Of a stretch of 64,000 nt of DNA, positions 42,804-50,354 are shown piece after piece. The notes under the pieces were generated by a model that saw only the letters and a list, made by a program, of their open reading frames with translations, ran no database searches and had not been told where the DNA came from. Location of the stretch: the NCBI GenBank assembly GCA_035609245.1, contig CP141202.1, positions 496,001 through 560,000 of the forward strand, read 5' to 3'. The stretch comes from Bacteroidales bacterium MB20-C3-3 (GTDB taxonomy: Bacteria > Bacteroidota > Bacteroidia > Bacteroidales > UBA932). The position numbers and the translations under genes were made by a program. Each line of letters begins with the position of its first letter. The stretch's first letter is position 1.

Positions 42804-43604
42804 ATGAAGAACTACAACGGAAAAGCAATTTATCAGCCAAAAGGCAAAGCTGCTGAGTATGCGAAATGGGCCTGCAATTTTTATGTTGGCTGCTCAAACG
42901 GCTGTACTTACTGCTATTTGAAAAAAGGCAGGGGGGCGAAGATCCTGGGGGGTGATAAGCCGACATTAAAGAAGTGTTTCAAAGACGAAAAACATGCAAT
43001 AGAAGTATTTAATAAAGAACTCCAAGCGAACCTTCCGGAGCTGCAAAAACATGGCCTGTTTTTCAGTTTCACAACCGATCCGATGTTGCCGGAGACAATA
43101 GGACTTACCGAATACGCTATTGATATGGCAACAGACTTTCGTGTTCCCGTTAAAATACTAACCAAGCGAGCAGACTGGATAGATTGCCTATTACCAAGAT
43201 TGCCGGTAAATATGCATAATATGTACGCTTTTGGTTTCACCCTTACCGGCCATGATGAGCTTGAGCTATGTGCGTCAACCAACCAGGAGCGTATTGAAGC
43301 AATGAAAAAGCTACATGATGCTGGATTTAAAACCTTTGCTTCCATTGAGCCGATAATTGATTTCAAGAGCAGTTTTAAAATGGTTCAACAAACAAAAGGG
43401 TTTTGCGACTTGTACAAGGTGGGGTTAGAAAGTGGGAAAAAGTACGATATAATTGATGCGCAGACATTCGTTGAGCGATTAAGTGAGATAGCGGAAGAGC
43501 CTAAAATATATCTCAAGGAGTCCCTGCAAAAGCTGACTCGGTATGCACCCGGAATGCTTGGAGAAAATTTCGTTTCAAAAGACTACAACATTTTTAATCA
43601 ATAA
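42804..43604 (+). CDS. Radical SAM protein, SPL-like (COG1533)
   Basis: A 266-residue protein with an iron-sulfur cluster motif at Cys30, Cys34 and Cys37 in VGCSNGCTYCYL (CX3CX2C), preceded by YQPKGKAAEYAKWACNFY. Later segments FFSFTTDPMLPETIGLTEYA, RVPVKILTKRADWID and FASIEPIIDF match the TIM-barrel of the spore-photoproduct-lyase-like radical SAM group. The substrate in phages is unknown; DNA or RNA base chemistry is a possibility. It is tightly placed after the resolvase (two-base gap). Confidence 0.82.
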   Translation: MKNYNGKAIYQPKGKAAEYAKWACNFYVGCSNGCTYCYLKKGRGAKILGGDKPTLKKCFKDEKHAIEVFNKELQANLPELQKHGLFFSFTTDPMLPETIGLTEYAIDMATDFRVPVKILTKRADWIDCLLPRLPVNMHNMYAFGFTLTGHDELELCASTNQERIEAMKKLHDAGFKTFASIEPIIDFKSSFKMVQQTKGFCDLYKVGLESGKKYDIIDAQTFVERLSEIAEEPKIYLKESLQKLTRYAPGMLGENFVSKDYNIFNQ

Positions 43605-43613
43605 TAATAACCA

Positions 43614-43823
43614 ATGAAAACCAAATACCGAGTAAAGCGAACAGCTATAAATGTATATCAGCCTCAGAAAAAATGGATGTTCTGGTGGGTAAACCTAGAC
43701 AAAGCATATACAAGCCTGGGAGAGGCAACTAAAGCAATTAATATCCATCATGCCAAAATAATGGCTAAACACAATAAAAACACTTATAACAATGAACGCA
43801 AAAGTATTAATAACAGATTATAG
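43614..43823 (+). CDS. Small basic phage protein
   Basis: A 69-residue basic protein (MKTKYRVKRTAINVYQPQKK start) containing WMFWWVNLDKAYTSLGEATK. The aromatic strand followed by an SLGEAT-like helix is a recurrent pattern in small phage proteins, but the function is unknown. It overlaps the following gene by 32 bases in another frame. Confidence 0.5.
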   Translation: MKTKYRVKRTAINVYQPQKKWMFWWVNLDKAYTSLGEATKAINIHHAKIMAKHNKNTYNNERKSINNRL

Positions 43824-43968
43824 AGACGGAAGGAAACCTATGCCTATCAGGGTTTATATGGAGAAAGACTTCTCTCAGGCAGAGAGAGACTTGCAATTAA
43901 TGAAAACCTTTGGGGACGAATCAAGAAACTGGTTTCTTGAGGACGCTGAAGTTTATGGGACAGAATAA
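43792..43968 (+). CDS. Small uncharacterised phage protein
   Basis: A 58-residue protein (MNAKVLITDYRDGRKPMPIR start, ending EDAEVYGTE). It overlaps the preceding gene by 32 bases, and the next gene begins 12 bases after it. No family recognised. Confidence 0.45.
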   Translation: MNAKVLITDYRDGRKPMPIRVYMEKDFSQAERDLQLMKTFGDESRNWFLEDAEVYGTE

Positions 43969-43980
43969 CACTATAAAACA

Positions 43981-44325
43981 ATGGAAGAGAAACTAACTAT
44001 TTTGATTGAAAAACTGGCTGCCCAACTAGGCGAAACAACAGAGGCAACTTGGGGAATCCTAGTTGCACAGGCGAAGATAGCTGCAATAACAAATTTTGTT
44101 GCAGGAGGAATATTCATTTTACTAGCAATCGTTAGCATATGGCTTGGATATCGTATTCAGAGAGCGGAGAAGGTAAATAATGATCCAGAGAAGGTCGGAA
44201 TTGGAATTGGGATTTTATTTGCATTAATTTTCCTCGCTCTTTCGCTTGCTTTTATTATTCCCGCAATTACAGCAACATTTAATCCCGAATATTGGGCCTT
44301 GTCTAAGCTGATTGGCTTGGACTGA
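43981..44325 (+). CDS. Small membrane protein with two spans
   Basis: A 114-residue protein with membrane spans at about residues 36-56 (TNFVAGGIFILLAIVSIWLG) and 75-99 (IGILFALIFLALSLAFIIPA). The N-terminal part is helical and acidic. Two-span phage proteins include holins, but the position in the early operon, far from the lysin, argues against a simple holin role. Unassigned. Confidence 0.55.
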   Translation: MEEKLTILIEKLAAQLGETTEATWGILVAQAKIAAITNFVAGGIFILLAIVSIWLGYRIQRAEKVNNDPEKVGIGIGILFALIFLALSLAFIIPAITATFNPEYWALSKLIGLD

Positions 44326-44363
44326 TTAGGGTCGTTTAAAACATACTTACAAACAAAACTATT

Positions 44364-44668
44364 ATGACAACAGAAGAAATAATTAATGCAGCCATTGAAT
44401 TAGTTGATTACGGAACTGGTCAACACAATGCAGATAGTCCAATTGAGTGCTTCAAAAAAGGGGCAGAATTTATGGACAACCACTGGCAAGAAAAACAAGG
44501 TGGATTCCAGTTGAGGAAAGATTGCCTGATATAAGAGAAAATGAGTACCCTATTTATGCAAAAAACGAGAAAGAAAAAAATGACTATGCCATTCTTGTAA
44601 TTGATGACCAATTATCTCTTGAGTATCTTAAAAAAGTTTTTACCCATTGGAAAGAAATTGAATTATGA
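44364..44668 (+). pseudogene. DUF551-like phage protein split by a frame change
   Basis: From the ATG at 44364 the first frame encodes MTTEEIINAAIELVDYGTGQ through MDNHWQEK, then goes off into GGFQLRKDCLI and a stop near 44534. The adjacent frame supplies TRWIPVEERLPDIRENEYPI and the rest to 44668, and WIPVEERLPD is the classic DUF551 opening. Joining the two at the AAAAA run (about 44493-44497) needs one extra A or a -1 slip. The joined protein would be about 101 residues. True mutation, recoding and base-call error are all possible. Confidence 0.6.
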
Positions 44669-45072
44669 GTAAGCCAATCCAAATCCATAAGTTTGAACAA
44701 CCCATTTACCCTTATACAATATGGGTTGCGATTAATAAAACACCGCAATTCATATCTGAGACATTCACTGAGGAAGATAAGAGTGAAATCGTGTTTATAG
44801 AAGAGGACAATCACAAAGCCCATGCGTTTACCATGACTGTAATGAGTAAGGATAAGAAAGAATACGGCACTTTGCTATATTTCAGAAGCAAAATTAGTAT
44901 GACAAGCAAGGTTATCGCACATGAATCTGTTCATGCAGCGAAGAACCTCTTTAAACACATTGGAGCCGATATAGCCCCACATGAACCATTTGAATATATT
45001 GTTGGATGGATCGCCGAATGTTGCGATGTAGTAAGAAAATGGAAAAATAAAACAAAAGTATCTAGTGATTAA
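44665..45072 (+). CDS. Zincin-like phage protein (HExxH)
   Basis: A 135-residue protein with HESVH at residues 86-90, the zinc-site motif of zincin peptidases, followed by HEPFEYIVGWIAECC with a possible third ligand in Glu105 or Glu108. There is no signal peptide. Such short HExxH proteins recur in Bacteroidales phages; the substrate is unknown. It overlaps the preceding frame-split gene by four bases. Confidence 0.55.
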   Translation: MSKPIQIHKFEQPIYPYTIWVAINKTPQFISETFTEEDKSEIVFIEEDNHKAHAFTMTVMSKDKKEYGTLLYFRSKISMTSKVIAHESVHAAKNLFKHIGADIAPHEPFEYIVGWIAECCDVVRKWKNKTKVSSD

Positions 45073-45081
45073 CTAAAGAGC

Positions 45082-45140
45082 AAGGGCGGCCAAAATTATT
45101 GTTAAGTTTTGTGTATATGTTTAACCAGGTCGCCTTTGTT
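45082..45140 (+). other. Structured intergenic RNA element
   Basis: AAGGGCGGCC (45082-45091) pairs along all ten bases with GGTCGCCTTT (45128-45137), allowing two G-U pairs. Inside, GTTAA (45101-45105) pairs with TTAAC (45121-45125). A GTTTTTG tract follows. It can fold as a long hairpin with an internal loop and may be a terminator, attenuator or 5'-UTR element of the next gene. Confidence 0.5.
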
Positions 45141-45164
45141 TTTGATATAAGAACAACAGTAACT

Positions 45165-45506
45165 ATGAAAGAAAATTTAAAAAAGTTAATTGAAAAAATT
45201 CAAAGCCACATATACTTATATGATTGGCTTAAACCTATTGTATGCAGGTTTTTTGGCCATGATGTTATGGCTAGATACATGGTTTACCAGCAAGAGAAAA
45301 TAATCAAGAATCACGACAAAACTCACATCAAGCTGATAAAGCACAGGTACGATCCGTATTTTGTATACTCATGTAAGAGATGTGGTAAGAAACTTGGATC
45401 TAAGAAACTTGCAAGACAACTAACCAGAGAGCAGGCTGAGAAATTCAGTAGAGAAAAATTACAACAAATAAAAGCGTACAAAGAGTATAAAAAGGAGGGG
45501 AAGTGA
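45165..45506 (+). CDS. Basic phage protein with CxxC motif
   Basis: About 113 residues from the ATG at 45165. It contains PYFVYSCKRCGKKLGSKKLA with one CxxC pair and a lysine-rich tail ending KAYKEYKKEGK. A single CxxC could bind metal with ligands from another chain. The frame upstream to 45099 lies in the structured element, so the ATG is preferred. Likely nucleic-acid binding; not assigned. Confidence 0.5.
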   Translation: MKENLKKLIEKIQSHIYLYDWLKPIVCRFFGHDVMARYMVYQQEKIIKNHDKTHIKLIKHRYDPYFVYSCKRCGKKLGSKKLARQLTREQAEKFSREKLQQIKAYKEYKKEGK

Positions 45507-45934
45507 ATACAGTAATAATTCCCGAATTCCTTTATCATATAACACCGCACAAAAACCTTGATAAGATTTTAGTAGAGGGGCTATTACCCGACACGAAAAA
45601 TAGAGGAATATGTGTTTTAAATAGCAGAGAGCAGAAGCGGCGTTTGGCAAAGAAATATGGTATGCAACCCATATTTCTAACAACTAACCCCAAACTAGTA
45701 ATAGGCACACAAGCTGGGTTGAAATGGGTAAAAACATACAATCCAGTGCTCCTTAAAATTGATACTGCAAACCTAATACTTGAAGATGAATTTGATTATC
45801 TTAAAGAGAAGTGGGACAAGCAATATATATCATACGAGGCAGCAATCAAGGCGCACCCGCTCGGAGTTCACTATATTTGCAGACATCCTATTCCCAAAGA
45901 GTCTATTAAGCAAGTGACGCCTATTTCGCTTTAA
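45503..45934 (+). CDS. Possible ADP-ribosyltransferase-fold phage protein
   Basis: A 143-residue protein starting at a GTG that overlaps the upstream stop (GTGA), with a strong AGGAGG-like site about five bases before it. The opening PEFLYHITPHKNLDKILVEG resembles the His-containing strand of DarT-, Tpt1- and other ART-fold enzymes (YHxT...NL..IL..GL). GMQPIFLTTNPKLVIG and YNPVLLKIDTANL could supply further strands. The catalytic Glu is not certain. It is the last rightward early gene, a place where phages keep accessory effectors. ART activity is a hypothesis. Confidence 0.5.
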   Translation: MNTVIIPEFLYHITPHKNLDKILVEGLLPDTKNRGICVLNSREQKRRLAKKYGMQPIFLTTNPKLVIGTQAGLKWVKTYNPVLLKIDTANLILEDEFDYLKEKWDKQYISYEAAIKAHPLGVHYICRHPIPKESIKQVTPISL

Positions 45935-46067
45935 CCACACCATTCCTGACAAAACGATTGTAGAGCTCCGGAAACGAAATCAAACCCGACAAGTGATTGT
46001 TAAGCCAAAAGCGATACAATTCTTGCCGGGTTATTTCTTTAATCTTTCCATCGGGGCCAATAACCAT
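45921..46067 (-). CDS. Small conserved-looking phage protein
   Basis: A 48-residue protein (MVIGPDGKIKEITRQELYRF start, ending FVRNGVVKAK) on the leftward strand. Its 3' end overlaps the end of the convergent rightward gene by 14 bases. It is the last gene of the late block. The MVxGPDGKIKExT opening recurs in Bacteroidales phage proteins I have seen; function unknown. Confidence 0.55.
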   Translation of the reverse strand: MVIGPDGKIKEITRQELYRFWLNNHLSGLISFPELYNRFVRNGVVKAK

Positions 46068-46068
46068 A

Positions 46069-46521
46069 TTACAATGGTTTTTTAAACTTTAAATAAAACC
46101 TGATGACAAAATACACTGCCTGAGCAATAAAAATACCTAGTAACCACCAACACCATTCAGGCACAACCTCCCTTATAATCGTATCTCCCTTAACCGGGTA
46201 TGGCCTATCAACACTATCAATCTGCTTAATGATTTTGTCTTTATAAGGGACCTTAAACGGAACATCCTGCTTCTTCTCTTCTAGGGAGTGATTTAAATAC
46301 CCCGCAGAATCAACAGAAGCGGTTGTTTTTGCCCACTTATTCTCTAGGACAGATGTTGTGTCCTTTACTCTGTTGTATTGAATATTGCCCTCAATGGGCA
46401 CGTAAATAGTTGTATCTCTCAGAACCTCCTTTTCAATATACTCAGTCCTGACTCTCTCGATCAGCTTTGGGCTACACCCTATTAGGAGTAAGCTAACTAT
46501 AAACAAAATTATTTTTTTCAT
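46069..46521 (-). CDS. Candidate unimolecular spanin (lipoprotein plus C-terminal span)
   Basis: About 150 residues from the ATG at 46521. It has a lipoprotein signal with lipobox LLIGC (Cys16), a periplasmic part of about 105 residues and a C-terminal membrane span (WWLLGIFIAQAVYFVIRFYL, about 124-143) followed by a basic tail. An outer-membrane lipid anchor joined to an inner-membrane span in one chain is the layout of u-spanins such as T1 gp11, which disrupt the outer membrane in the last lysis step. It sits next to the M23 lysin gene with only one small gene between. Confidence 0.65.
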   Translation of the reverse strand: MKKIILFIVSLLLIGCSPKLIERVRTEYIEKEVLRDTTIYVPIEGNIQYNRVKDTTSVLENKWAKTTASVDSAGYLNHSLEEKKQDVPFKVPYKDKIIKQIDSVDRPYPVKGDTIIREVVPEWCWWLLGIFIAQAVYFVIRFYLKFKKPL

Positions 46522-46718
46522 TACATGCACCATCTACAGGCATCCTTCTTATCTTTTTTGATTATTCTCATAGCTTTTCGCTTTGAGATATAGTGGCAGT
46601 TGCGCATAGTTTCAAATTGGCAACTTTGATGAATATTTTTGGTGTCATGCACCTCTCCTGTTTTCTTGTTATAAATATATCTATAACCAAGCGCTTCAAG
46701 CAAAATGTTATGTTTCAT
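46521..46718 (-). CDS. Small basic phage protein of the lysis cluster
   Basis: A 65-residue basic protein (MKHNILLEALGYRYIYNKKT start, ending DACRWCM) with CHYISKRKAMRIIKKD. Cysteines at C33-, C41-, C61- and C64-like positions could bind metal. Its TAA stop overlaps the spanin-candidate ATG (TAATG). Similar small proteins accompany lysins in Bacteroidales phages; the role is unknown. Confidence 0.5.
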   Translation of the reverse strand: MKHNILLEALGYRYIYNKKTGEVHDTKNIHQSCQFETMRNCHYISKRKAMRIIKKDKKDACRWCM

Positions 46719-46720
46719 AA

Positions 46721-47137
46721 TTATTTAATTTCAATTTTAGCAGTAGGATCCAAATATTTAAATTCAAGGCAAACGCCATTTTTCCAATAGCCGCCTGTTC
46801 CATAGCTGAAATGCAAGTGTGGCCCTGTGGATCTTCCGGTATTGCCGCTTTTAGCAATCAAGTGTCCTTTCTTAATAACTACTCCGGTTCTAACCAGTAT
46901 CTCCCCAAGGTGGCAAAAGCCAAACCTGTCATTAGTAGCTATCTCTCTTAGGATTATAGTTTTACCTCCTGTTTCGTGGTCGTAAGTTTGTGCTACAACA
47001 CAATCACCGGGAGAAAAAACAGGTGTTCCAATGGGACACGCAATATCAACTCCATTGTGAAAAGAGCTTTTTACTTTTGTGACCGGATGAACTCTATATC
47101 CAAACTTGCTCGTTATCCTCCCCTCGCAGACTTTCAT
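46721..47137 (-). CDS. M23 family peptidase, candidate endolysin
   Basis: A 138-residue LytM/M23 domain without signal peptide. Zinc ligands are His27 and Asp31 in FHNGVDIA and His109 in GPHLHF, with His107 and His76 as catalytic residues. It is expected to cut peptide cross-bridges in peptidoglycan. Co-location with a holin-like gene (48476) and a spanin candidate (46069) marks it as the lysis endopeptidase. The small size, a bare catalytic domain, is typical of phage lysins. Confidence 0.88.
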   Translation of the reverse strand: MKVCEGRITSKFGYRVHPVTKVKSSFHNGVDIACPIGTPVFSPGDCVVAQTYDHETGGKTIILREIATNDRFGFCHLGEILVRTGVVIKKGHLIAKSGNTGRSTGPHLHFSYGTGGYWKNGVCLEFKYLDPTAKIEIK

Positions 47138-47155
47138 AATCGTAAATATTAAGTA

Positions 47156-47180
47156 GGGGCCTATGGTTTAAACAGGCCCC
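47156..47180 (-). other. Hairpin between lysin and structural gene
   Basis: GGGGCCT (47156-47162) and AGGCCCC (47174-47180) form a perfect 7-bp stem around an 11-base loop holding the palindrome GTTTAAAC. No T tract follows on the transcribed strand, so it may be a processing or attenuation site. Confidence 0.5.
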
Positions 47181-47195
47181 ATCGTCAATTATAAA

Positions 47196-47948
47196 TTACT
47201 CCCATGTAGCAGTTACAAGGGCGGCTCTTTCCCATGTATTATCAGCAACACAATGGTATATAAACCCACCTCCAATGACAATTTGGCCAGCCTTTCCTGA
47301 TGCTGTAGCAGATGCCGGCACAGGGGTAGCTATGTCTGGTTTCTTTGCTAGCTCAGCCTTTAGAAGTATTAAGTCAGGGTATTCATTCCCAGTAGGTTCT
47401 GCTGGCATCTCAGATACCTTGTTATTCAACAATTCTCTGTCTCCCAAGGTTTCCTCTTCAAAATTCTCTGCAAAGTCTCTTGCCGGCTTCTGTAGGAAAG
47501 CAAGGAATTCAGCCTGTGTGCCATCTGGGTTATCTTCAAGCCACATCTCAAACGGACTTAGAGGAACCTGTTTAAGGTCCAAGTTGAACGATATTGCTCC
47601 CACTCCCATATTTAGCACCATTTGGCCAGGATCATCAAGCTCTTCAACCGGAAGGGCAAACTTAGGATCTATACAAACTAAGTCAGAGTTTCTTCCAATC
47701 TTAGTAGTGCTATCCTTTCTCATGTAGATAACGATTGGGCAGGATGTGGTTATTAACTTCTCAGACTTCGCCTCTGGTAAAAAGAGCCTGAAAGTGTACT
47801 CGTCTATGGCCTCAATGACGGGAACCTGTCCCTGTATTGTTGCCTTGATGTCGTATCCTGTTATCTCCTGTCTTACTGCAGGGGCTTCAACTGTTGGGGT
47901 TGCAAAAACAATATTTAAGCTCTCCCCTCTAAAAAAATACTTGCTCAT
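47196..47948 (-). CDS. Phage virion/tail-associated protein
   Basis: A 250-residue protein. The N-terminal half is beta-rich (RGESLNIVFATPTVEAPAVR, YDIKATIQGQVPVIEAIDEY), the middle has PLSPFEMWLEDNPDGTQAEF, a helical linker follows, and the end is GGGFIYHCVADNTWERAALV, a small beta domain seen at the C-terminus of phage structural proteins. Its place between lysis and tail genes suggests a baseplate or tail accessory. No catalytic motif visible. Confidence 0.55.
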   Translation of the reverse strand: MSKYFFRGESLNIVFATPTVEAPAVRQEITGYDIKATIQGQVPVIEAIDEYTFRLFLPEAKSEKLITTSCPIVIYMRKDSTTKIGRNSDLVCIDPKFALPVEELDDPGQMVLNMGVGAISFNLDLKQVPLSPFEMWLEDNPDGTQAEFLAFLQKPARDFAENFEEETLGDRELLNNKVSEMPAEPTGNEYPDLILLKAELAKKPDIATPVPASATASGKAGQIVIGGGFIYHCVADNTWERAALVTATWE

Positions 47949-47985
47949 CTTATTTTAGTTTAAAAATTAATGTGTACTATCATTT

Positions 47986-48423
47986 TTAAGGCTTAAAAGT
48001 TCCTAGCTTTGGTTTTCTGACTCTGCACCCGGTGTTTATACATAGATTTTCCTCCGCATACTCAGCACGACCAAGTGTTTCGTTTAGCCTTTTCTCCATT
48101 TCTTTTACCTGATTTTTTAGCTCAGTAAGAGCGTCATCGTATTCCTCCATCTTTGCCCGGAGCTCGTCGTTAATAATTGAGATGGCCCTATTTCTTTGCT
48201 CGGACGCAACTAACTGCTCGCCTTGCAAGTCGAGGAGATTCCGGATATTGTCAAGGTTCAGACCGTCAGCTCTGGCTCCCTCCTGTTCTGCTTCCGCGCT
48301 TACCTTGTTTGCCTCCGCCCTTAACTTCTTCTTCATTGATCGAAGTGAGAAGAATTGGAAAATTGTTGTCCCTGCGAATAGCGACGAAGCTATAATTGAG
48401 ATGATTGTTATTGTTGTCTCCAT
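47986..48423 (-). CDS. Membrane-anchored coiled-coil phage protein
   Basis: About 145 residues from the ATG at 48423 (METTITIISIIASSLFAGTT); an upstream ATG at 48465 would add 14. One N-terminal span at about residues 3-23 is followed by a basic stretch and a long coiled coil (about 40-125), ending KPKLGTFKP. The layout of a membrane anchor and rod recalls phage Rz-like or spacer proteins. It lies between the holin-like gene and structural genes. Confidence 0.6.
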   Translation of the reverse strand: METTITIISIIASSLFAGTTIFQFFSLRSMKKKLRAEANKVSAEAEQEGARADGLNLDNIRNLLDLQGEQLVASEQRNRAISIINDELRAKMEEYDDALTELKNQVKEMEKRLNETLGRAEYAEENLCINTGCRVRKPKLGTFKP

Positions 48424-48475
48424 AACAGTGTTCAAATTAAGTACCCTACCATTAGGGATAGGCACAGATTTATAA

Positions 48476-48736
48476 TTAGAGCATTACAATCAACTGTATT
48501 AAGAGTCCTCCTAAAATTGTTGCAACCAGGCCTGGCCAATTGTGTTTGCCGTTTCTTTTGGTAAATGCAATAACAATTAACCCCATCATCAAAGCCGGGA
48601 ACAATGCAAATTCAATTTCCAACAAGACTCCAAACAGGAGAGAAATGTAGGTTGAGATAATAAAGCACCACAGTGTTCTTGACTCGTGAAGCTCTTTGAC
48701 AAATGCCTCTAAAAAATTTAAAATAAAATTTTTCAT
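48476..48736 (-). CDS. Holin-like membrane protein
   Basis: An 86-residue protein with three hydrophobic segments: TLWCFIISTYISLLFGVLLE, ALFPALMMGLIVIAFTK and GLVATILGGLLIQLIVML. The size and span number fit a phage holin that triggers lysis by permeabilising the inner membrane. It lies two genes upstream of the lysin in the late operon. Holins share little sequence, so the call rests on topology and position. Confidence 0.6.
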   Translation of the reverse strand: MKNFILNFLEAFVKELHESRTLWCFIISTYISLLFGVLLEIEFALFPALMMGLIVIAFTKRNGKHNWPGLVATILGGLLIQLIVML

Positions 48737-48744
48737 GTTATTTA

Positions 48745-49233
48745 TTAATTAGTGTTTGTAATATGTGATAGTGCGCTTAGATGCTCTGAGCTTAGGCGAT
48801 TTTGCGCTACTATCTCTTTCTTCCCGCCTGTATCGATAATATCTTTTTTTGGCCTTAACAATAAATACAGTTCATCTGATGTGAGCAACTCAATACTGAT
48901 AGGCTCCTCTTCCATGAGTATGTCCTTTTCGGCCTCACTATACCTGTTATTCCATATTTGAGATACTATTTTTATTCTGGATTGTAGATTGAGAACCATT
49001 TTGTCGTCTACTCGTTCTTGACACAACTGAGCCTGTAATTCGGCCTTTAACTCTTCCAGATTGCTAGGCTTAAGAGTTGCTGAAATCTTTGATAGTTGTC
49101 TGCTAATTCTATCTGCAGCGTCCTCAATTGCTATCTTATTTTTCATCATTTTTAGAACCAAATCAATAGGAGCGCTATCATAATTAAATAAGTTTAGCGC
49201 ATCGTTTAATCTTAGTATATTCTTTTTGTTCAT
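48745..49233 (-). CDS. Helical phage protein, unknown function
   Basis: A 162-residue predominantly helical protein (MNKKNILRLNDALNLFNYDS start) with leucine-rich and acidic stretches (IEDAADRISRQLSKISATLK, LEELKAELQAQLCQERVDDK). The position between the holin-like gene and a tail protein gene suggests a tail or assembly role. No family recognised. Confidence 0.5.
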   Translation of the reverse strand: MNKKNILRLNDALNLFNYDSAPIDLVLKMMKNKIAIEDAADRISRQLSKISATLKPSNLEELKAELQAQLCQERVDDKMVLNLQSRIKIVSQIWNNRYSEAEKDILMEEEPISIELLTSDELYLLLRPKKDIIDTGGKKEIVAQNRLSSEHLSALSHITNTN

Positions 49234-49239
49234 ATATTA

Positions 49240-50322
49240 TTAGTTTACTGTACATTCCCCTTGGATACTAATTGTTTGCCCCGCTTGATTATCAACAATC
49301 ACCTGTATGATATACTCTATTAAAGCAGTGTCTGCTATGTCTTCATTCCTAAATATTGGAGTACCACCCGAATCAGTATTTGTTCCGTCACCTAGAGGGA
49401 CATCAATTTGTTGATTTGCCAACACGGACCCTGAGCCGATATTCTGCATGGAAGTAATAAGGCCTCCCGAAGAGTTCTTCACATTGACATAAACAGTGTA
49501 TGTATAGCTTCTTGGTTGGTTTTTTTCATCCTTAAGAGTGAGGCCTATATAAACATTTTTGCTTCCTGCTGTATAATGCCCACTCCCCCATGCTCTGAAT
49601 AATAATACTTCTTGATTTGAGGCTTTTTTAACTTCCACTGTCCGATATGAATTTGGAACCAAATAAAATCTGTCGTTTGGCTTAAAAATAACCGCACATA
49701 ATTCGATTGTCTCCAGGGAGTATGTCACTGGAACGATTATCTCGATGTCGGCCACTTGGCTTATCGGATAAATAACATTGAGATCATCAATTTCTCTACC
49801 TACATAATTTATTTGGGAGTCGTTTAACTTCCTCCATAATATACCCCATGAGCAATTTTCGTTAAACAGATCAAGGTCCTCAACATATATTTCACAATTA
49901 GCGCTTACCCTATTTTGGTCAATTGTATAATATATATAAGCATTTGGATTGTTCTCTGTCCCATTTGTCCCGGTACAGTTAATCGAAAACGGAGGCTCTG
50001 CATCATGATTGTAGTAGCTAAAATCATGGAGCCTACAAACATCAATTCCCGACCGAGGCTGTAAGTATGGCCAGTCCTTGTCACCAAATAGATCTGAAAG
50101 AACCGTGCTTGCTAATGACTCATTGAGTCTTAAATCAAATCCAAAGTCAACATTTTTATAATCACCTTCTGTCATCTCCCCTATCTTCTCATGTCTCACT
50201 GGTTTGATCCTAGACCATTTATTGACCTTGAAATGCGAACACAACACCTCAGCACTATCTGTTGAGAAGACTCCAAGTGCCTGCTTCACATTTGCAATTG
50301 ATGGGATTTTTGGTAGTTTCAT
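49240..50322 (-). CDS. Phage structural protein, probable tail component
   Basis: A 360-residue protein. It starts MKLPKIPSIANVKQALGVFS and has SEVLCSHFKVNKWSRIKPVR (as AEVLCSHFKVNKWSRIKP) and FGFDLRLNESLASTVLSDLF in the N-terminal part. A beta-rich C-terminal half (YTVYVNVKNSSGGLITSMQN) could be an immunoglobulin-like domain. It is encoded between the large fibre gene and lysis genes, so a tail or fibre assembly component is likely. Confidence 0.55.
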   Translation of the reverse strand: MKLPKIPSIANVKQALGVFSTDSAEVLCSHFKVNKWSRIKPVRHEKIGEMTEGDYKNVDFGFDLRLNESLASTVLSDLFGDKDWPYLQPRSGIDVCRLHDFSYYNHDAEPPFSINCTGTNGTENNPNAYIYYTIDQNRVSANCEIYVEDLDLFNENCSWGILWRKLNDSQINYVGREIDDLNVIYPISQVADIEIIVPVTYSLETIELCAVIFKPNDRFYLVPNSYRTVEVKKASNQEVLLFRAWGSGHYTAGSKNVYIGLTLKDEKNQPRSYTYTVYVNVKNSSGGLITSMQNIGSGSVLANQQIDVPLGDGTNTDSGGTPIFRNEDIADTALIEYIIQVIVDNQAGQTISIQGECTVN

Positions 50323-50354
50323 GGCAATTTTTACCCCCTTTCTTTTTTATTAGA

